The position numbers and the translations under genes were made by a program. Positions 53,699 through 63,861 of a DNA stretch of 64,000 bases are shown in pieces. The notes under the pieces are model-generated. The model was given only the letters and a program-made list of their open reading frames with translations. It had not been told where the DNA came from and did no database searches. The stretch is from an uncultured Kordiimonas sp. Its GTDB lineage: Bacteria; Pseudomonadota; Alphaproteobacteria; Sphingomonadales; Kordiimonadaceae. The DNA lies in NCBI GenBank assembly GCA_947503625.1, contig CANNEK010000006.1, positions 30,365 to 94,364 of the forward strand. Reading direction: 5' to 3'. How positions within the stretch are numbered: position 1 is the stretch's first letter; each line of letters starts with the position of its first letter.

Positions 53699-53913
53699 GT
53701 GGTGCTTCCCAGGTTTGGGCAGTGCTAGGAATGCCCACTATAACGGCACAAAGGTCAGTAGAGAAATTGCTGCACAGACCAAGGCCGCGACACATTTGTT
53801 TTACTAGACAGTGTATAAGTCTGATTTTCAAGGCCTGTTTACCTCACACAATGTGCCCGCCTCACTGTACGGGCATCATAGCAATTGCTAACAACCAAAG
53901 TGAGCAGCAGCTC

Positions 53914-54164
53914 CTGCTGCAACATTATCTATTCTTGAACGCGCAAAACGTGAATTTTATGTGGCGCAACGCAGGGGCATTGAGTTCAATACCATCCGCA
54001 TTCCCGACAATTGCAAGACAGGCAGGTCAAGGAAGTTTGATAGCGAATACATGATGGAACTATGCGGCTTTGGTTGCAAGACCGCGAAAATAGCGATCTT
54101 GGAAAAAGAAACCAAAAACGGAAGAAATAGGGTCCAATTGATGGTTAATAAATCCATAAACTAA
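53914..54164 (+). pseudogene. Patatin-like phospholipase, C-terminal remnant
   Basis: The frame ending at TAA 54164 encodes ILERAKREFYVAQRRGIEFN, then IRIPD and FDSEYMMELCGFG, which align with the end of the lipoprotein at 40751-41938 (VERIYFLSERDGIDFN, IAIPD, FDQRYMMDLFELG). The whole catalytic region is missing, so this is a dead 3' end. Its last bases overlap the end of the ZIP transporter gene. Confidence 0.8.
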
Positions 54165-54886
54165 ACCGTTCTTGTTGAGAGCATGAAACCTGCCATACCA
54201 AGAAGAAAACCAAGAACCGCCCCGATAGGCGGGGCCCAACGTTTCTCCAGCCTTACCTGGGGAGCCAAGTCTTGGAATATTGAATAGAGAATTCCGCCAG
54301 CGGCAAAAAGCATTGTTGCCGCCACTGCAACGGGTTCATCGGACAGCCAAGCGTAACCCGTCAATCCCGCGACCGGCCCCAAAAACGCCATCGCCACAAA
54401 AGCAATGACAATTCGGTTCGGTGAATAAGGTGATCCTGCGATCAATTCCCTATAGGCATTAAATCCCTCGGGTAGGTTTTGGAGGGCTATCATCCCAGCT
54501 AACAAAAAAGCTGTTTCTGTGTTGGTCACAAATGCAGCTCCCAATGCCAAGGATTCTGGAATAAAATCCAATAGCATCACCGCTAACTGGCTTGCCGGTG
54601 TTCGTTTTTTCGCCAGATACATGTCTAGCGACATAAAAGCGAACCCACCAGCAACAAAGCACACACAGGATAACAAAGGGTCGAGATTTTCCAACCCTTC
54701 AGGAACTAAGACCAACGCAACAGCGGACAACAGAGCCCCGCCCCCGAATGCTATTACGCTGTGCCTGAATTCGTCCTCAAGCCATTCAGCTTTGATGTTT
54801 TCAAGACGCGCGATTACGGCTCCGGCAGGCATGGCAAGACCGGCGAGAAAGGTGGACATGAGAACGATTTGGAGTGACGACATCAT
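54161..54886 (-). CDS. ZIP-family divalent metal transporter
   Basis: 241 residues, about eight membrane helices. The metal-binding helices of ZIP proteins are visible: LDFIPESLALGAAF in helix 4 and ALQNLPEGFNAYREL in helix 5. The usual His of helix 4 (HNIPEG-like) is Asp-Phe here. It lacks a long His loop. It starts 50 bp after the MFS gene and may be the last gene of that operon. Likely imports Zn2+, Fe2+ or related ions. Confidence 0.88.
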   Translation of the reverse strand: MMSSLQIVLMSTFLAGLAMPAGAVIARLENIKAEWLEDEFRHSVIAFGGGALLSAVALVLVPEGLENLDPLLSCVCFVAGGFAFMSLDMYLAKKRTPASQLAVMLLDFIPESLALGAAFVTNTETAFLLAGMIALQNLPEGFNAYRELIAGSPYSPNRIVIAFVAMAFLGPVAGLTGYAWLSDEPVAVAATMLFAAGGILYSIFQDLAPQVRLEKRWAPPIGAVLGFLLGMAGFMLSTRTV

Positions 54887-54935
54887 GTTTACGCCCCGGC
54901 GAAGGTTGGCAGTACGTTGAATTCACCCCTGCATC

Positions 54936-56228
54936 TCAAGCCGGGGTTTCTCGCGGGTAAGTCTCATCCAAAAACAGGAACAGCATGAGCGCGACTGCAA
55001 GTGAAACCGGATAGATCAACAACGCCCAGCCATAATCGATTGTTGTACTGGACGCTGTACCAGAAACCTGCACAGCAAGCCGTCCAATCAGCCCCTCCCC
55101 TGCCAGTACGCGACCCGGAATAGCCATCATCAAACCGCCAACAATAAACTGCGTCGCATTCACCAAAGCGGCGGATGTCCCGATCAGTGATTTGTCTACC
55201 AAGTCAGCCGCTACAGCAAACGGGATCATCGAGCCACCTGCTGCAAACCCCCAAAGAAAGAAAACTGCAGTGCTGGTAGTAAAATCGAACTGAATTCCAG
55301 ACAGAAATACTAGAATAACAATCAGTTGTAGCACACATGCCGAAAACATCGGTTTTTTTCGGCTTTTCAATTGGTCGGACAGCCAGGCAAAAACTGGAGC
55401 ACCGAGCGCCAGTCCGAACCAGCTCATGCTGGTAGCAATATTGGCATCACCTTCGGGTAAACCCATTCCCACGAGTGCCCTTGGGCCCCAAACAACACCG
55501 AGCGCAAGCATGGTTCCAAACGTTGCGCCCCCGATCAGGCAGTTGATCCAACTGCTGCGAATTGCGGCCACCTGATTAACCGCATGGACAATATCATGAA
55601 AGAAGGGTCTATACCCTGTCCAGGGATGGTGTTTTCCCCGTTCCTTCTTTACCTGAAGCGGATCCCGCATCAGCACAAACAGGATGGCAGCAATGGCTAA
55701 GGTTATCATCGCCATGCCATTAATAAGATCACTCCAATGAGTTTGTGCAACAAGATAGTTAATGGACTGCTGCGTAACAACGGCTGAGCCAGAAGCAACA
55801 AACTGCACCAGCGAAAACATGAAACCATACCGAAGGGGAGAAAACCAAATGCCACCAACAAAACCAGCGCCGATAAAGCCGAAAGATGCTCCTACAGCAA
55901 TAAAGACCTGCGCCAACAAAAGCACACCAACATTGGGCGCGTTGGCGAAGGTAAATGCCCCCACCGCAACGGTCAGGCATGCCAAAGGCAGAACCCGCGA
56001 ACCAAATTTATCCAGAATAGAGCCGCTGGCAAACTGGGACACGGCGAAAACCCAAGTATAGATAGACCCGACCAGTCCCACCTGTACAATCGAAAGCGCT
56101 AATGTTTCCGCCACATAAACGTTGGTAACCGCATACCCCGTCTGAAGTGCAAACACCATAACAACAAAAGATACTGCCAGTAGCCAGGACATCCACGCCT
56201 TGAAGCCACCTATTCTGTCAGTTTTCAT
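54936..56228 (-). CDS. MFS transporter (second of a paralogous pair)
   Basis: 430 residues with twelve membrane helices. Signature loops: GSILDKFGSRVLPL after helix 2 and DQLKSRKKPMF after helix 8. It matches the transporter at 57108-58430 over its whole length (for instance FQTGYAVTNV / LQTGYAVTNV and ALGVVWGPR). The start follows the Tsx-like gene by 8 bp. Operon context with guanine deaminase and a Tsx-like channel suggests purine or nucleoside transport, but MFS substrate cannot be read from sequence. Confidence 0.88.
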   Translation of the reverse strand: MKTDRIGGFKAWMSWLLAVSFVVMVFALQTGYAVTNVYVAETLALSIVQVGLVGSIYTWVFAVSQFASGSILDKFGSRVLPLACLTVAVGAFTFANAPNVGVLLLAQVFIAVGASFGFIGAGFVGGIWFSPLRYGFMFSLVQFVASGSAVVTQQSINYLVAQTHWSDLINGMAMITLAIAAILFVLMRDPLQVKKERGKHHPWTGYRPFFHDIVHAVNQVAAIRSSWINCLIGGATFGTMLALGVVWGPRALVGMGLPEGDANIATSMSWFGLALGAPVFAWLSDQLKSRKKPMFSACVLQLIVILVFLSGIQFDFTTSTAVFFLWGFAAGGSMIPFAVAADLVDKSLIGTSAALVNATQFIVGGLMMAIPGRVLAGEGLIGRLAVQVSGTASSTTIDYGWALLIYPVSLAVALMLFLFLDETYPRETPA

Positions 56229-56236
56229 AATGCCCC

Positions 56237-57106
56237 CTAGAACCTTGCCACGAGCAACGCTTGCGCCACGTGTTCGTCCGTGTTCCGGTCACCTAGTTTG
56301 TTGATCCAGAATTGGTACTCGATACCGGCAAAGAAATGTCCGGGCTTACCAAACAGGCCTTTGCCAATGTCATAGCGTAGCTGAGGTTGACCGAGAATGT
56401 GCCAAGAAACATCCCCGCCAAACTCGTTGCTGCGGCCATCTATGTATTCAACATGACCTTCCAAGCTAAAATCCTGATCCCCGACGGTGAATGGCAACGC
56501 CCAGTTTACATCAACGATAAAGCTATCTGTTTCTTTCGGCGCGCCACCTTTTGCAGCCCCGCTACTGCCATCAATATAGGCCATGATGTCTGTGTTGAAG
56601 AAGCCGAATTGAGGTAGGTCCCAAGCAAGGCGTATACCTGGTAAGAACTTGAAGACTTTGGCCTCTTTGGCATAGTTTGCGCCCGCCAGAATACCTACAT
56701 CTTTTATCAAGCCAAACGAAAGATCATTTCCGGTTATCTTTCCCAAGCTAAAGTTGGCATAAAACTCAGTGTATAGGTCAAAGCCCGTATCTTCCGCATC
56801 CGTAAAATCAACGAAGAAAAAATTGTCTCCGTATGCCCAGCCATCAGCATGTTGGAATGTGTAGACAAATGCATCTTGTTCGGCATTGTTGCCAAATAAA
56901 ACAGCGTCTCGCTGCATATTGTCTGGCGCAAATGCAATGGCAAAGTTCCTACCATATTGGAAATGCACTTCGTTGGTTTGCCACTGAAAAAAAGAAGAAG
57001 GTTTTTCTTCTTGTCCGATACCTGGCGGAGTCATCATACAGCAAATTACGAGGGCAATACATATGTGTTGTATCTTAGCCTTCCATCGAAGGCCCATCTG
57101 CCTCAT
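56237..57106 (-). CDS. Tsx-like nucleoside channel, outer membrane
   Basis: 289 residues; ATG at 57106, one base after the stop of the upstream transporter (TGACATG), with GAGGAAA as ribosome site inside the end of that gene. After a signal peptide (ALVICCMMTPPGIGQ) the mature protein starts SSFFQWQTNEVHFQYGRNF and contains WAYGDNFFFVDFTDAED and a terminal QALLVARF, the pattern of Tsx nucleoside-specific channels. It would admit nucleosides or bases across the outer membrane for the transporters on both sides. Confidence 0.85.
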   Translation of the reverse strand: MRQMGLRWKAKIQHICIALVICCMMTPPGIGQEEKPSSFFQWQTNEVHFQYGRNFAIAFAPDNMQRDAVLFGNNAEQDAFVYTFQHADGWAYGDNFFFVDFTDAEDTGFDLYTEFYANFSLGKITGNDLSFGLIKDVGILAGANYAKEAKVFKFLPGIRLAWDLPQFGFFNTDIMAYIDGSSGAAKGGAPKETDSFIVDVNWALPFTVGDQDFSLEGHVEYIDGRSNEFGGDVSWHILGQPQLRYDIGKGLFGKPGHFFAGIEYQFWINKLGDRNTDEHVAQALLVARF

Positions 57107-57107
57107 G

Positions 57108-58430
57108 TCAGGTTTCCTCAGACTGATAGGTTTCACGCAGGAACAGAAATAGAAAAAGAGCAACCGAAAGCGCTAATGGAATAATAACCAGCGACCACTG
57201 ATAGTCGCTGATAGTCGGAGCGGATATAACACGTTCAGCGTCAATTTCGGCAAAGCGAGCAATCAAGCTAGAACCATCCAACACTCTACCTGGTATCGCC
57301 ATGATGATGCCTCCCACAACAAACTGTACGGCGTTAACAACCGCCGCAGAGGTGCCGATCAGGTTTGGTTTTACCAGCTCAGCGCCTATCGGGAAGTTCA
57401 GCATCGATCCGCCGGACATGAAGCCCCACAGGAAAAAGGCGACAGAGGCAACCTCTATGCTCATCGAAGGGTTGGCGATTATATAGATAATTGCCAACAG
57501 CTGGAGGCTACAACCGACAGCCATGGGCAGCTTCCGTCGCCTCATTTTATCAGAAACCCAACCAAAGACCGGTGCGCCAAAGGCCAACCCCAGCCACATT
57601 GTTGCGCTGACACCGAAGGCGTCAGTTGCGTTCATACCGCCCGCGATGAGAAAACGCGGACCCCACACCACTCCAAGCGCAAGCATGGACCCAAAGGTAG
57701 CACCGCCGATCAGTGCATTGATCCAGCTGTCAGATATGGCGCACACCGAATTGATACGCTCAATCAAGTCCTTGAGAAACGGTATCAATCCGGGCCAGCT
57801 CTCGTCCTCGTCGCCCGTTTGATGGGGTGAACGCATAATGATAAACATCAGAACGGTTAAAATCAGGCCCGCAACGGCGAGGCTGTTTAGTAGAATATCC
57901 CAAGAGAATTCGGTTACCAGTGATCCGAGAACATTCTGTCCCGCAATGGCCGCAAGGGAGGCCACAAACTGCACCCAGCAGAACATGAACCCGTATTTAG
58001 CTGCTCCAAACCATTTACCGCCGACAAACCCGGCGCCCACAAACCCGAACGAGCCGCCAACCGCCATCAGGATTTGCCCTGCAATCAACATCTCCGGGCC
58101 GGACGCGTTGGCAAAAACGAACCCGCCCAGCGTAACGATCGCGCAGGCTGCCGGCAGCACCCAGCGCATTCCGAGCTTGTCAAGGATGGACCCGCTGGCA
58201 AACTGAACGACAGCAAACGCCCATGTGTAGATAGAGCCGATAATGCCGACCTGGGTCACAGTAAGACCCAGGTCATCAGTCATATTTACGTTGGTGACGG
58301 CGTATCCGGTCTGGAAGGTGAACACAAAAACAACAAAGGCAACACCAAGTAGCCAGTTGATCCAGGCTTGAAACCCGCCCAGTTTACTGTCAGTCGTAAC
58401 TTGGCCTGTGGCCGCAACTGCATCCGACAT
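57108..58430 (-). CDS. MFS transporter (first of a paralogous pair)
   Basis: 440 residues, twelve membrane helices. Motif-A-like loops SGSILDKLGMRWVLP and SDKMRRRKLPM, plus GGATFGSMLALGVVWGPRF. Paralogous to 54936-56228. It lies 40 bp after guanine deaminase and is coupled to the Tsx-like gene. Probably an inner-membrane purine or nucleoside carrier, by context. Confidence 0.88.
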   Translation of the reverse strand: MSDAVAATGQVTTDSKLGGFQAWINWLLGVAFVVFVFTFQTGYAVTNVNMTDDLGLTVTQVGIIGSIYTWAFAVVQFASGSILDKLGMRWVLPAACAIVTLGGFVFANASGPEMLIAGQILMAVGGSFGFVGAGFVGGKWFGAAKYGFMFCWVQFVASLAAIAGQNVLGSLVTEFSWDILLNSLAVAGLILTVLMFIIMRSPHQTGDEDESWPGLIPFLKDLIERINSVCAISDSWINALIGGATFGSMLALGVVWGPRFLIAGGMNATDAFGVSATMWLGLAFGAPVFGWVSDKMRRRKLPMAVGCSLQLLAIIYIIANPSMSIEVASVAFFLWGFMSGGSMLNFPIGAELVKPNLIGTSAAVVNAVQFVVGGIIMAIPGRVLDGSSLIARFAEIDAERVISAPTISDYQWSLVIIPLALSVALFLFLFLRETYQSEET

Positions 58431-58470
58431 GATTTCTCCCCCATCTTTTCAATAATCCGACCAAAATTGG

Positions 58471-59820
58471 CTAATCGGTTGTTAAACTCTTGGTAAATTG
58501 TTCGTTCGTGATGTGAGGATTGCGTGAATAAAGCAGTTCCCCTGCAACATATGTGGCACGCGCGGTTCGGTCGTCCCCGAGCGTCATCAGCACAAAAAGC
58601 ATCTCGTCAATGTCCCGCGCATATTTCATGCGGTATTCAAGAACCGGTGTTGCATTGAGATCAAGTACGGTGATATCCGCTTCCATGCCCACTTCGATGC
58701 TGCCAATTTTATCGTCAAGATAAAGGGCGTTGGCGGCCCCGCGTGTCGCGAGATAAAAAGCGTGCGGCGCACTCAATGAATAGCCGCTCATCTGAGCGAC
58801 CTTGTAGGCCTCATTCATTGTCACGAGTTGCGAAAAATTAGTGCCTGCACCCAGATCGGTTGCCAGACCAACACGGATGGGTCGCTCAGATTTCATGGCG
58901 GTTTCCAGGCTAAACAGTCCACTGCCGAGAAACAGGTTGGATGTTGGACAGTGCGAAATGGCCGTACCGGTGTCATGAAGCACCTGAAATTCGTCTTCCG
59001 TCAGGTGAACGCCGTGTCCGTGGATCGCCCGGGGGCCAAGTTGTCCGTATCGGTCATACACATCAAGATACCCATTGCAGTCAGGGTACAGCTCCTTAAC
59101 CCACTCGATTTCGCCCTTGTTCTCCGAAACATGGCTTTGGAGATAAGTGCCCGGATGCTCCTGCCACACAGCGCCAGTCATTTCCATCTGTTCGGGCGTA
59201 CTTGTCGGCGCGAAGCGAGGTGTAACACAGTAAAGCTGCCGTCCATTACCGTGCCAGCGCGCGATCAGTTCCTTGGTTTGATCGTATCCGGATTGCGGCG
59301 TATCTGTAAGTGCCTGAGGAGCATTGCGATCCATTAGCACCTTACCTGCGATGTTACGCATATTGAGCTTCTGCGATTTTTCGAAAAAGGCGTCGACCGA
59401 CGTTGGATCTACGGTACAAAAAACCGTTGCCGTTGTGGTTCCTGCTCTCAGACACTCTCTCAGGAATACACGAGCGACTTCGCTTGCGTGTTCTTTGTCG
59501 CGGAAAGCTTGTTCCGCAACAAAAGTATATTTGTTAAGCCAATCCAAAAGCTGTTTACCGTATGCGCCGATAATTTCTGTTTGTGGATAGTGGACGTGGC
59601 AATCAATAAACCCGGGCATAATCAACGAATCGTTGTAGCGCGTAACATGAATGTCTTTTGAAAGTGTAGACTGAATCTCTGAGGCCGGCCCGAACGCCGT
59701 TATAATTCCGCCATCCATTACAATGATGGCGTCTTCTTCGTATGTAAGGCATTCACTAACCGGTAGGGCGAAGGGGTTTGCTTTGAAAGTTACTACAGAG
59801 CCGCGAATAGCATGCACCAT
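58471..59820 (-). CDS. guaD: Guanine deaminase
   Basis: 449 residues; ATG at 59820 with AAGGGG 8 bases upstream. Amidohydrolase motifs in order: PGFIDCHVHYPQTE (zinc His ~75, ~77), SHVSENKGEIEWV, GHGVHLTEDE, SHCPTSNLFLGSGLF, and VGLATDLGAGTNFS with the catalytic Asp. This set is specific to guanine deaminases, which convert guanine to xanthine and ammonia. It heads the operon guaD-MFS-Tsx-MFS, possibly also ZIP, consistent with import and use of purines as a nitrogen source. Confidence 0.94.
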   Translation of the reverse strand: MVHAIRGSVVTFKANPFALPVSECLTYEEDAIIVMDGGIITAFGPASEIQSTLSKDIHVTRYNDSLIMPGFIDCHVHYPQTEIIGAYGKQLLDWLNKYTFVAEQAFRDKEHASEVARVFLRECLRAGTTTATVFCTVDPTSVDAFFEKSQKLNMRNIAGKVLMDRNAPQALTDTPQSGYDQTKELIARWHGNGRQLYCVTPRFAPTSTPEQMEMTGAVWQEHPGTYLQSHVSENKGEIEWVKELYPDCNGYLDVYDRYGQLGPRAIHGHGVHLTEDEFQVLHDTGTAISHCPTSNLFLGSGLFSLETAMKSERPIRVGLATDLGAGTNFSQLVTMNEAYKVAQMSGYSLSAPHAFYLATRGAANALYLDDKIGSIEVGMEADITVLDLNATPVLEYRMKYARDIDEMLFVLMTLGDDRTARATYVAGELLYSRNPHITNEQFTKSLTTD

Positions 59821-59932
59821 TGGGTTACCCCTTTAAACCTGATTGACAATCAAAGGAACAACTCAGCACTACCAAAGATAGCGTATCACGAGGCCTGCAC
59901 AAGTAAAGGGAGAATTTGGGCGCATTTTTTGA

Positions 59933-62900
59933 CTAATTTGGCGGGTTGTGGCTCCATGCCTCTTCACAGGCCAGTTTTCCATCAACGGGCTTTTTTTCTT
60001 TAAATGCCCAGTTGAAGGGAGCAACAAATGGACTGCTGACAAACCGGAACGCGGTTCCCACAATACCACCTGGCGCGGCACCGACCTTAAAATCCGAAAA
60101 CTGGCCTGATACCGCGATAGGTGTTTGCGCACTGAACATCTGTGGTCTTTTGGGCTTGGGTTTCGCAGTAAAATCTATCTTGTCATTCTTGAAATCTATT
60201 GTTCCTTTCCCCGACGCCTGAATCCTTGACGTATCAACCAATATCGCAACCGGCACCATCAGTCCGTCATTAATTCTGAAGCGTCCGACCGCACAATTGA
60301 CCCTCGATGTCTCGGAATCAAGCGAAGGCAGCATCGCTGTAAACAGATTCACCGCCCACAAATCAAAAAGCCCGGCATCCAAATCCCTTGGCCAAACAGC
60401 AAACTCCAAGTGGCCACTAGAGTCACCCATCACATTGGACATGTCTGATGCCCGGCCTTCGATTGCCATATCCACACTGAGCAACCCACCAGTTGCAGAA
60501 TTTGGGTCAATGCGCCTCGCCAGTATACCATAGTCAAACCGGCTGATATTTGCGCGCGTCTCAAACACAACGCCAGCTTCAGTAGGCTCTAACGAAAAGC
60601 CCATGGAAACATGGCCACCAGGGATGTCCAGTGAAAGCTGATTAACGTCCAGCCTGCCCGTTACGAGTCTTGCTGAAAGCACACCACTTCCCATCCGGTC
60701 AGGGCCCGATAGCACCTCTTCTACCGTGATGGAAACGTCGCTATTGAGGCTTTGCATTAGAGCTGGTGACAACATGTATCGAAGTTTCGAGTTGTCTTTT
60801 GTCTGCGGGCTCTGTTTAACGACAGCGTTCTTCGTGGCGGACCATTCACCTGTATCGAAATCCTCAAGCTGGATCGAAGATGCAACCAAATCGGCTTGAA
60901 AATGAGGTGTTTCTTGCATTGTATCAAAGTAAAATCGGCCGCTCAGAGTACTGTTTTCGACATTGACGAGAAGATCATTCAGGTAATATCCGTTGTCTGT
61001 GCTGCCAAATCTGCCTTTTAACTGATAGGGCCCCCACGGCGGTAATGAAACTCCCAGAAAATTATCAAAATTGTTGAGCTTAGTACCTTCAATATTTAGA
61101 GCGAAATCAAGATTTTTAAGCCTGAACGGCAGAGGTGCAATTCCTGTGAGATTGAACTTCGTTTGCAAAAGAGTGGCGGTCAGGCCTACCGTCAGGTCTT
61201 CTTTGGGGCCTACGAGACTGGCGACACTATCGGACCGCAGGGCAATCTCAATCGGTACTCCCTTTATTGCCCCCGTCAAGTCCATTGATAAGGCTTCGCC
61301 CGGGCGGGCGGAAAACAAGCCATTTTCTATCTCAATTTCGAGTTTGTTGTCCGTATTGGCATCGCGAAGCTGAACCGACCCTCCATCTATACCTGCTGCA
61401 AACGATGAATTGCGTATAATGTCTCGTGTGCTCACGCCTCTAAGCGCTAAACTCAGGTTGAAATTATCGGCCGTAAAAAACATATCCTCAACGATACCCA
61501 ATTGTCCGAAAATACGTCCAATATCCACGTCCTTGGAATTAAGAGAGAGATCAAATGCTGGTTCTTGAGAACGAAAGTCTGCGCGCATGTCGCCATCAAA
61601 CCGGGAACCCGCAAACGCTACGGAAAACGGTGCAGCATCAACATATCCATTCCTAATCTCCGTCTGAAAGGAAATCTCGCCAAAGTCGCCGGGTTCAGCC
61701 AATAGTCGCATGATTGAGACGCTGATGTCGGCATCATCAAATTTGATTGAATTGGGAACAATCGGCACATCAATGGAAAAGGTATCGCCTTCTACCTGTT
61801 TTTGCTCATCGTCTGCTTCGTCCGGGAACAAACGAGTAAATTCTGGAAGGTTCAACGTGTTTGAAAAGAGATTGATCTGAGCAGGTCTTTCCGTTCCCGG
61901 CGCGATTGCCATAGTGCCTGCAAAATCTGATGTTCCGAGCAGTCCTTCGTTGACTCGAGCGCGAATTTCACCGTTCTGGATCGAGATCAAACCGTTCATG
62001 CGATAAGGCACATCGGCTTCGGGCATGACACCCATCCAACTTGCCAGTTTTCCTACGTGGGCACCAGATAACGAATAGGTAAATTTCGCCCGCGAACTGC
62101 CACTCTGTGCGCTGGTCAAGCCGCTGATATCGAGTGTGGCGCCGCCGCCCTTAGCAGTCAGAGTTACTTGACGTTCTTGATCAAGAAGATTCTCAAGAAA
62201 GGTGCCACCGGTGAGCTGCAAAGCAAATGGCTCCCCAAGTAGCGCACCTTGCGCCGAAATCCGGGCATCCGTTTCTGCCGGATAGGAGATATCCAACCTT
62301 GAGAGCTCAAAATCAACGGGGCGTTCTCCAATCCCGTTACCGTAGGACAAGGACGCCCCTTTTAGAGAAGCCGAAGCAGCAGCCGTTTCAAACAACGTTC
62401 GGATGGTATCGCCTTGCGCCGACATAGCCAGTTCCGCCTGTTCAAAACCGCCCTTGATGTTGTCCGCGTCCACCAGAAGCTCAAGCAACTGTCCAATTTC
62501 ACTTTGTTGTGCAGACAAAAGCAACTCTAGGGAAGGTCGGCCGGGTTGTGGTTCCAGACGAATTTCCCCTTCAAAAAGTACGTCGGCGACAGTAGCGTTG
62601 AGAGGGCCGGATAGCGCCCCATCTTCGATGTTTAGAGTGAACGAAGTTGCGGAAACGGCAATGACCGAATTGACCACTTCCTCGATGTTGACCGTAAAAG
62701 CTGTATCGATACTCTTTAGTAAATCGAGACGAAGAATTGGTGTATCCACATCCAACGGCTTTTCAGGCTGATCAGGCGGGCTCCGGGTTATCACACCGTA
62801 AATCGGCTGCACATCGACCACCGGGACGTTGATACTTCCGGTCAGTGTCGGCCTTATGCCTTTGGTATCCAGGGCGGCCTTTCCGGTAAAATTGGTCGGG

Positions 62901-63787
62901 CCCATATGTCCATTGATGCGGGACATAGAATAGATCCCGTTTTCATCCGTAATTCGGCTAGCAACCACAAAGTTTCGGTCAGGCATTTGCATTTTGAAGT
63001 CCAGCGACAATCCCTGTCCTTCAAACGGCGAAGCAATCTCCCCTTTTAAACTTGTATGGTTGCCGGCAGCCGCAACTGACACCTCTATTGGCCAGGCAAT
63101 ACCACTTTCCAACATCCGCTCCAGAGTGCCGCCGTAGATGTCTAGCCTTACGTCAGTTCCCAGGATATTGGCATCAGCAGATAGATGGATAGATTGGCCA
63201 TTCTCGGCGGATCCGTTGATTGCCCGTATGAATGCCAGTGGCCCGTTCTCCGCTTCACCATCTTGATAGTTGATGGTGACATCAGACATTTCCAAAGCCT
63301 TCAACTCAACAATATCCGAACCTCCCGGCCGCTCAAGGTCAGTGGCTTGCTGTCGTTCAAAAACCCAATTTCTCTCACCGTTTTGGTGACGTTGAAGGTT
63401 CACAACCACACCTTCAGCAATCAATTCGCCGAGGTGGATATCGCCTGTCAAAAGTGGCAACAGTTTTACTTCAACTTTCACTTGGCGCATTGCCACGAAA
63501 GCACCGTTGGCCCAACCGACGGGGTTAGCTATAAGGATGTTTTCGAGATCAATTGTCGGTGAAAATGCGGCGGACGCTTCTATATCGCCATTGATTGCAA
63601 TGGCCCGCCCCAACGCATTACTGGCCGCAGTCTCGATCCGAGCGCGCAAAAAGGACAGGTTTGCTTGAAGCTCAATGAGAACCGCCACTGAAACTGCAAC
63701 CGCAACGAAAAGCGGCGCCGCCACTATAGCAGCAATTATTCGTCGAAAGACTTTTTGCTTTTTTGGGAGCTTGGCTGATCCGGACAC
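59933..63787 (-). CDS. AsmA-family protein (large)
   Basis: About 1284 residues if translation starts at the GTG at 63787 (AGGA 5 bases upstream); a TTG at 63805 adds six residues. One N-terminal membrane helix (IIAAIVAAPLFVAVAVSVAV) is followed by the AsmA start (ALGRAIAINGDIEASAAFSP, SPTIDLENILIANP) and a long beta-rich body. The C-terminal AsmA region reads GRASDMSNVMGDSSGHLEF, AGLFDLWAVNLFTAMLP, DSETSRVNCAVGRFRINDGL and DFKNDKIDFTAKPKPKRP. Such bridge-like proteins span the periplasm and are linked to phospholipid transport and outer-membrane assembly. Confidence 0.92.
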   Translation of the reverse strand: MSGSAKLPKKQKVFRRIIAAIVAAPLFVAVAVSVAVLIELQANLSFLRARIETAASNALGRAIAINGDIEASAAFSPTIDLENILIANPVGWANGAFVAMRQVKVEVKLLPLLTGDIHLGELIAEGVVVNLQRHQNGERNWVFERQQATDLERPGGSDIVELKALEMSDVTINYQDGEAENGPLAFIRAINGSAENGQSIHLSADANILGTDVRLDIYGGTLERMLESGIAWPIEVSVAAAGNHTSLKGEIASPFEGQGLSLDFKMQMPDRNFVVASRITDENGIYSMSRINGHMGPTNFTGKAALDTKGIRPTLTGSINVPVVDVQPIYGVITRSPPDQPEKPLDVDTPILRLDLLKSIDTAFTVNIEEVVNSVIAVSATSFTLNIEDGALSGPLNATVADVLFEGEIRLEPQPGRPSLELLLSAQQSEIGQLLELLVDADNIKGGFEQAELAMSAQGDTIRTLFETAAASASLKGASLSYGNGIGERPVDFELSRLDISYPAETDARISAQGALLGEPFALQLTGGTFLENLLDQERQVTLTAKGGGATLDISGLTSAQSGSSRAKFTYSLSGAHVGKLASWMGVMPEADVPYRMNGLISIQNGEIRARVNEGLLGTSDFAGTMAIAPGTERPAQINLFSNTLNLPEFTRLFPDEADDEQKQVEGDTFSIDVPIVPNSIKFDDADISVSIMRLLAEPGDFGEISFQTEIRNGYVDAAPFSVAFAGSRFDGDMRADFRSQEPAFDLSLNSKDVDIGRIFGQLGIVEDMFFTADNFNLSLALRGVSTRDIIRNSSFAAGIDGGSVQLRDANTDNKLEIEIENGLFSARPGEALSMDLTGAIKGVPIEIALRSDSVASLVGPKEDLTVGLTATLLQTKFNLTGIAPLPFRLKNLDFALNIEGTKLNNFDNFLGVSLPPWGPYQLKGRFGSTDNGYYLNDLLVNVENSTLSGRFYFDTMQETPHFQADLVASSIQLEDFDTGEWSATKNAVVKQSPQTKDNSKLRYMLSPALMQSLNSDVSITVEEVLSGPDRMGSGVLSARLVTGRLDVNQLSLDIPGGHVSMGFSLEPTEAGVVFETRANISRFDYGILARRIDPNSATGGLLSVDMAIEGRASDMSNVMGDSSGHLEFAVWPRDLDAGLFDLWAVNLFTAMLPSLDSETSRVNCAVGRFRINDGLMVPVAILVDTSRIQASGKGTIDFKNDKIDFTAKPKPKRPQMFSAQTPIAVSGQFSDFKVGAAPGGIVGTAFRFVSSPFVAPFNWAFKEKKPVDGKLACEEAWSHNPPN

Positions 63788-63861
63788 AGCTATCCTACTT
63801 TGCAAAAAAAACTAGTTTATCATGTCCCTATCAAAGCGTCATTGACTATTGAATTTCCGGC

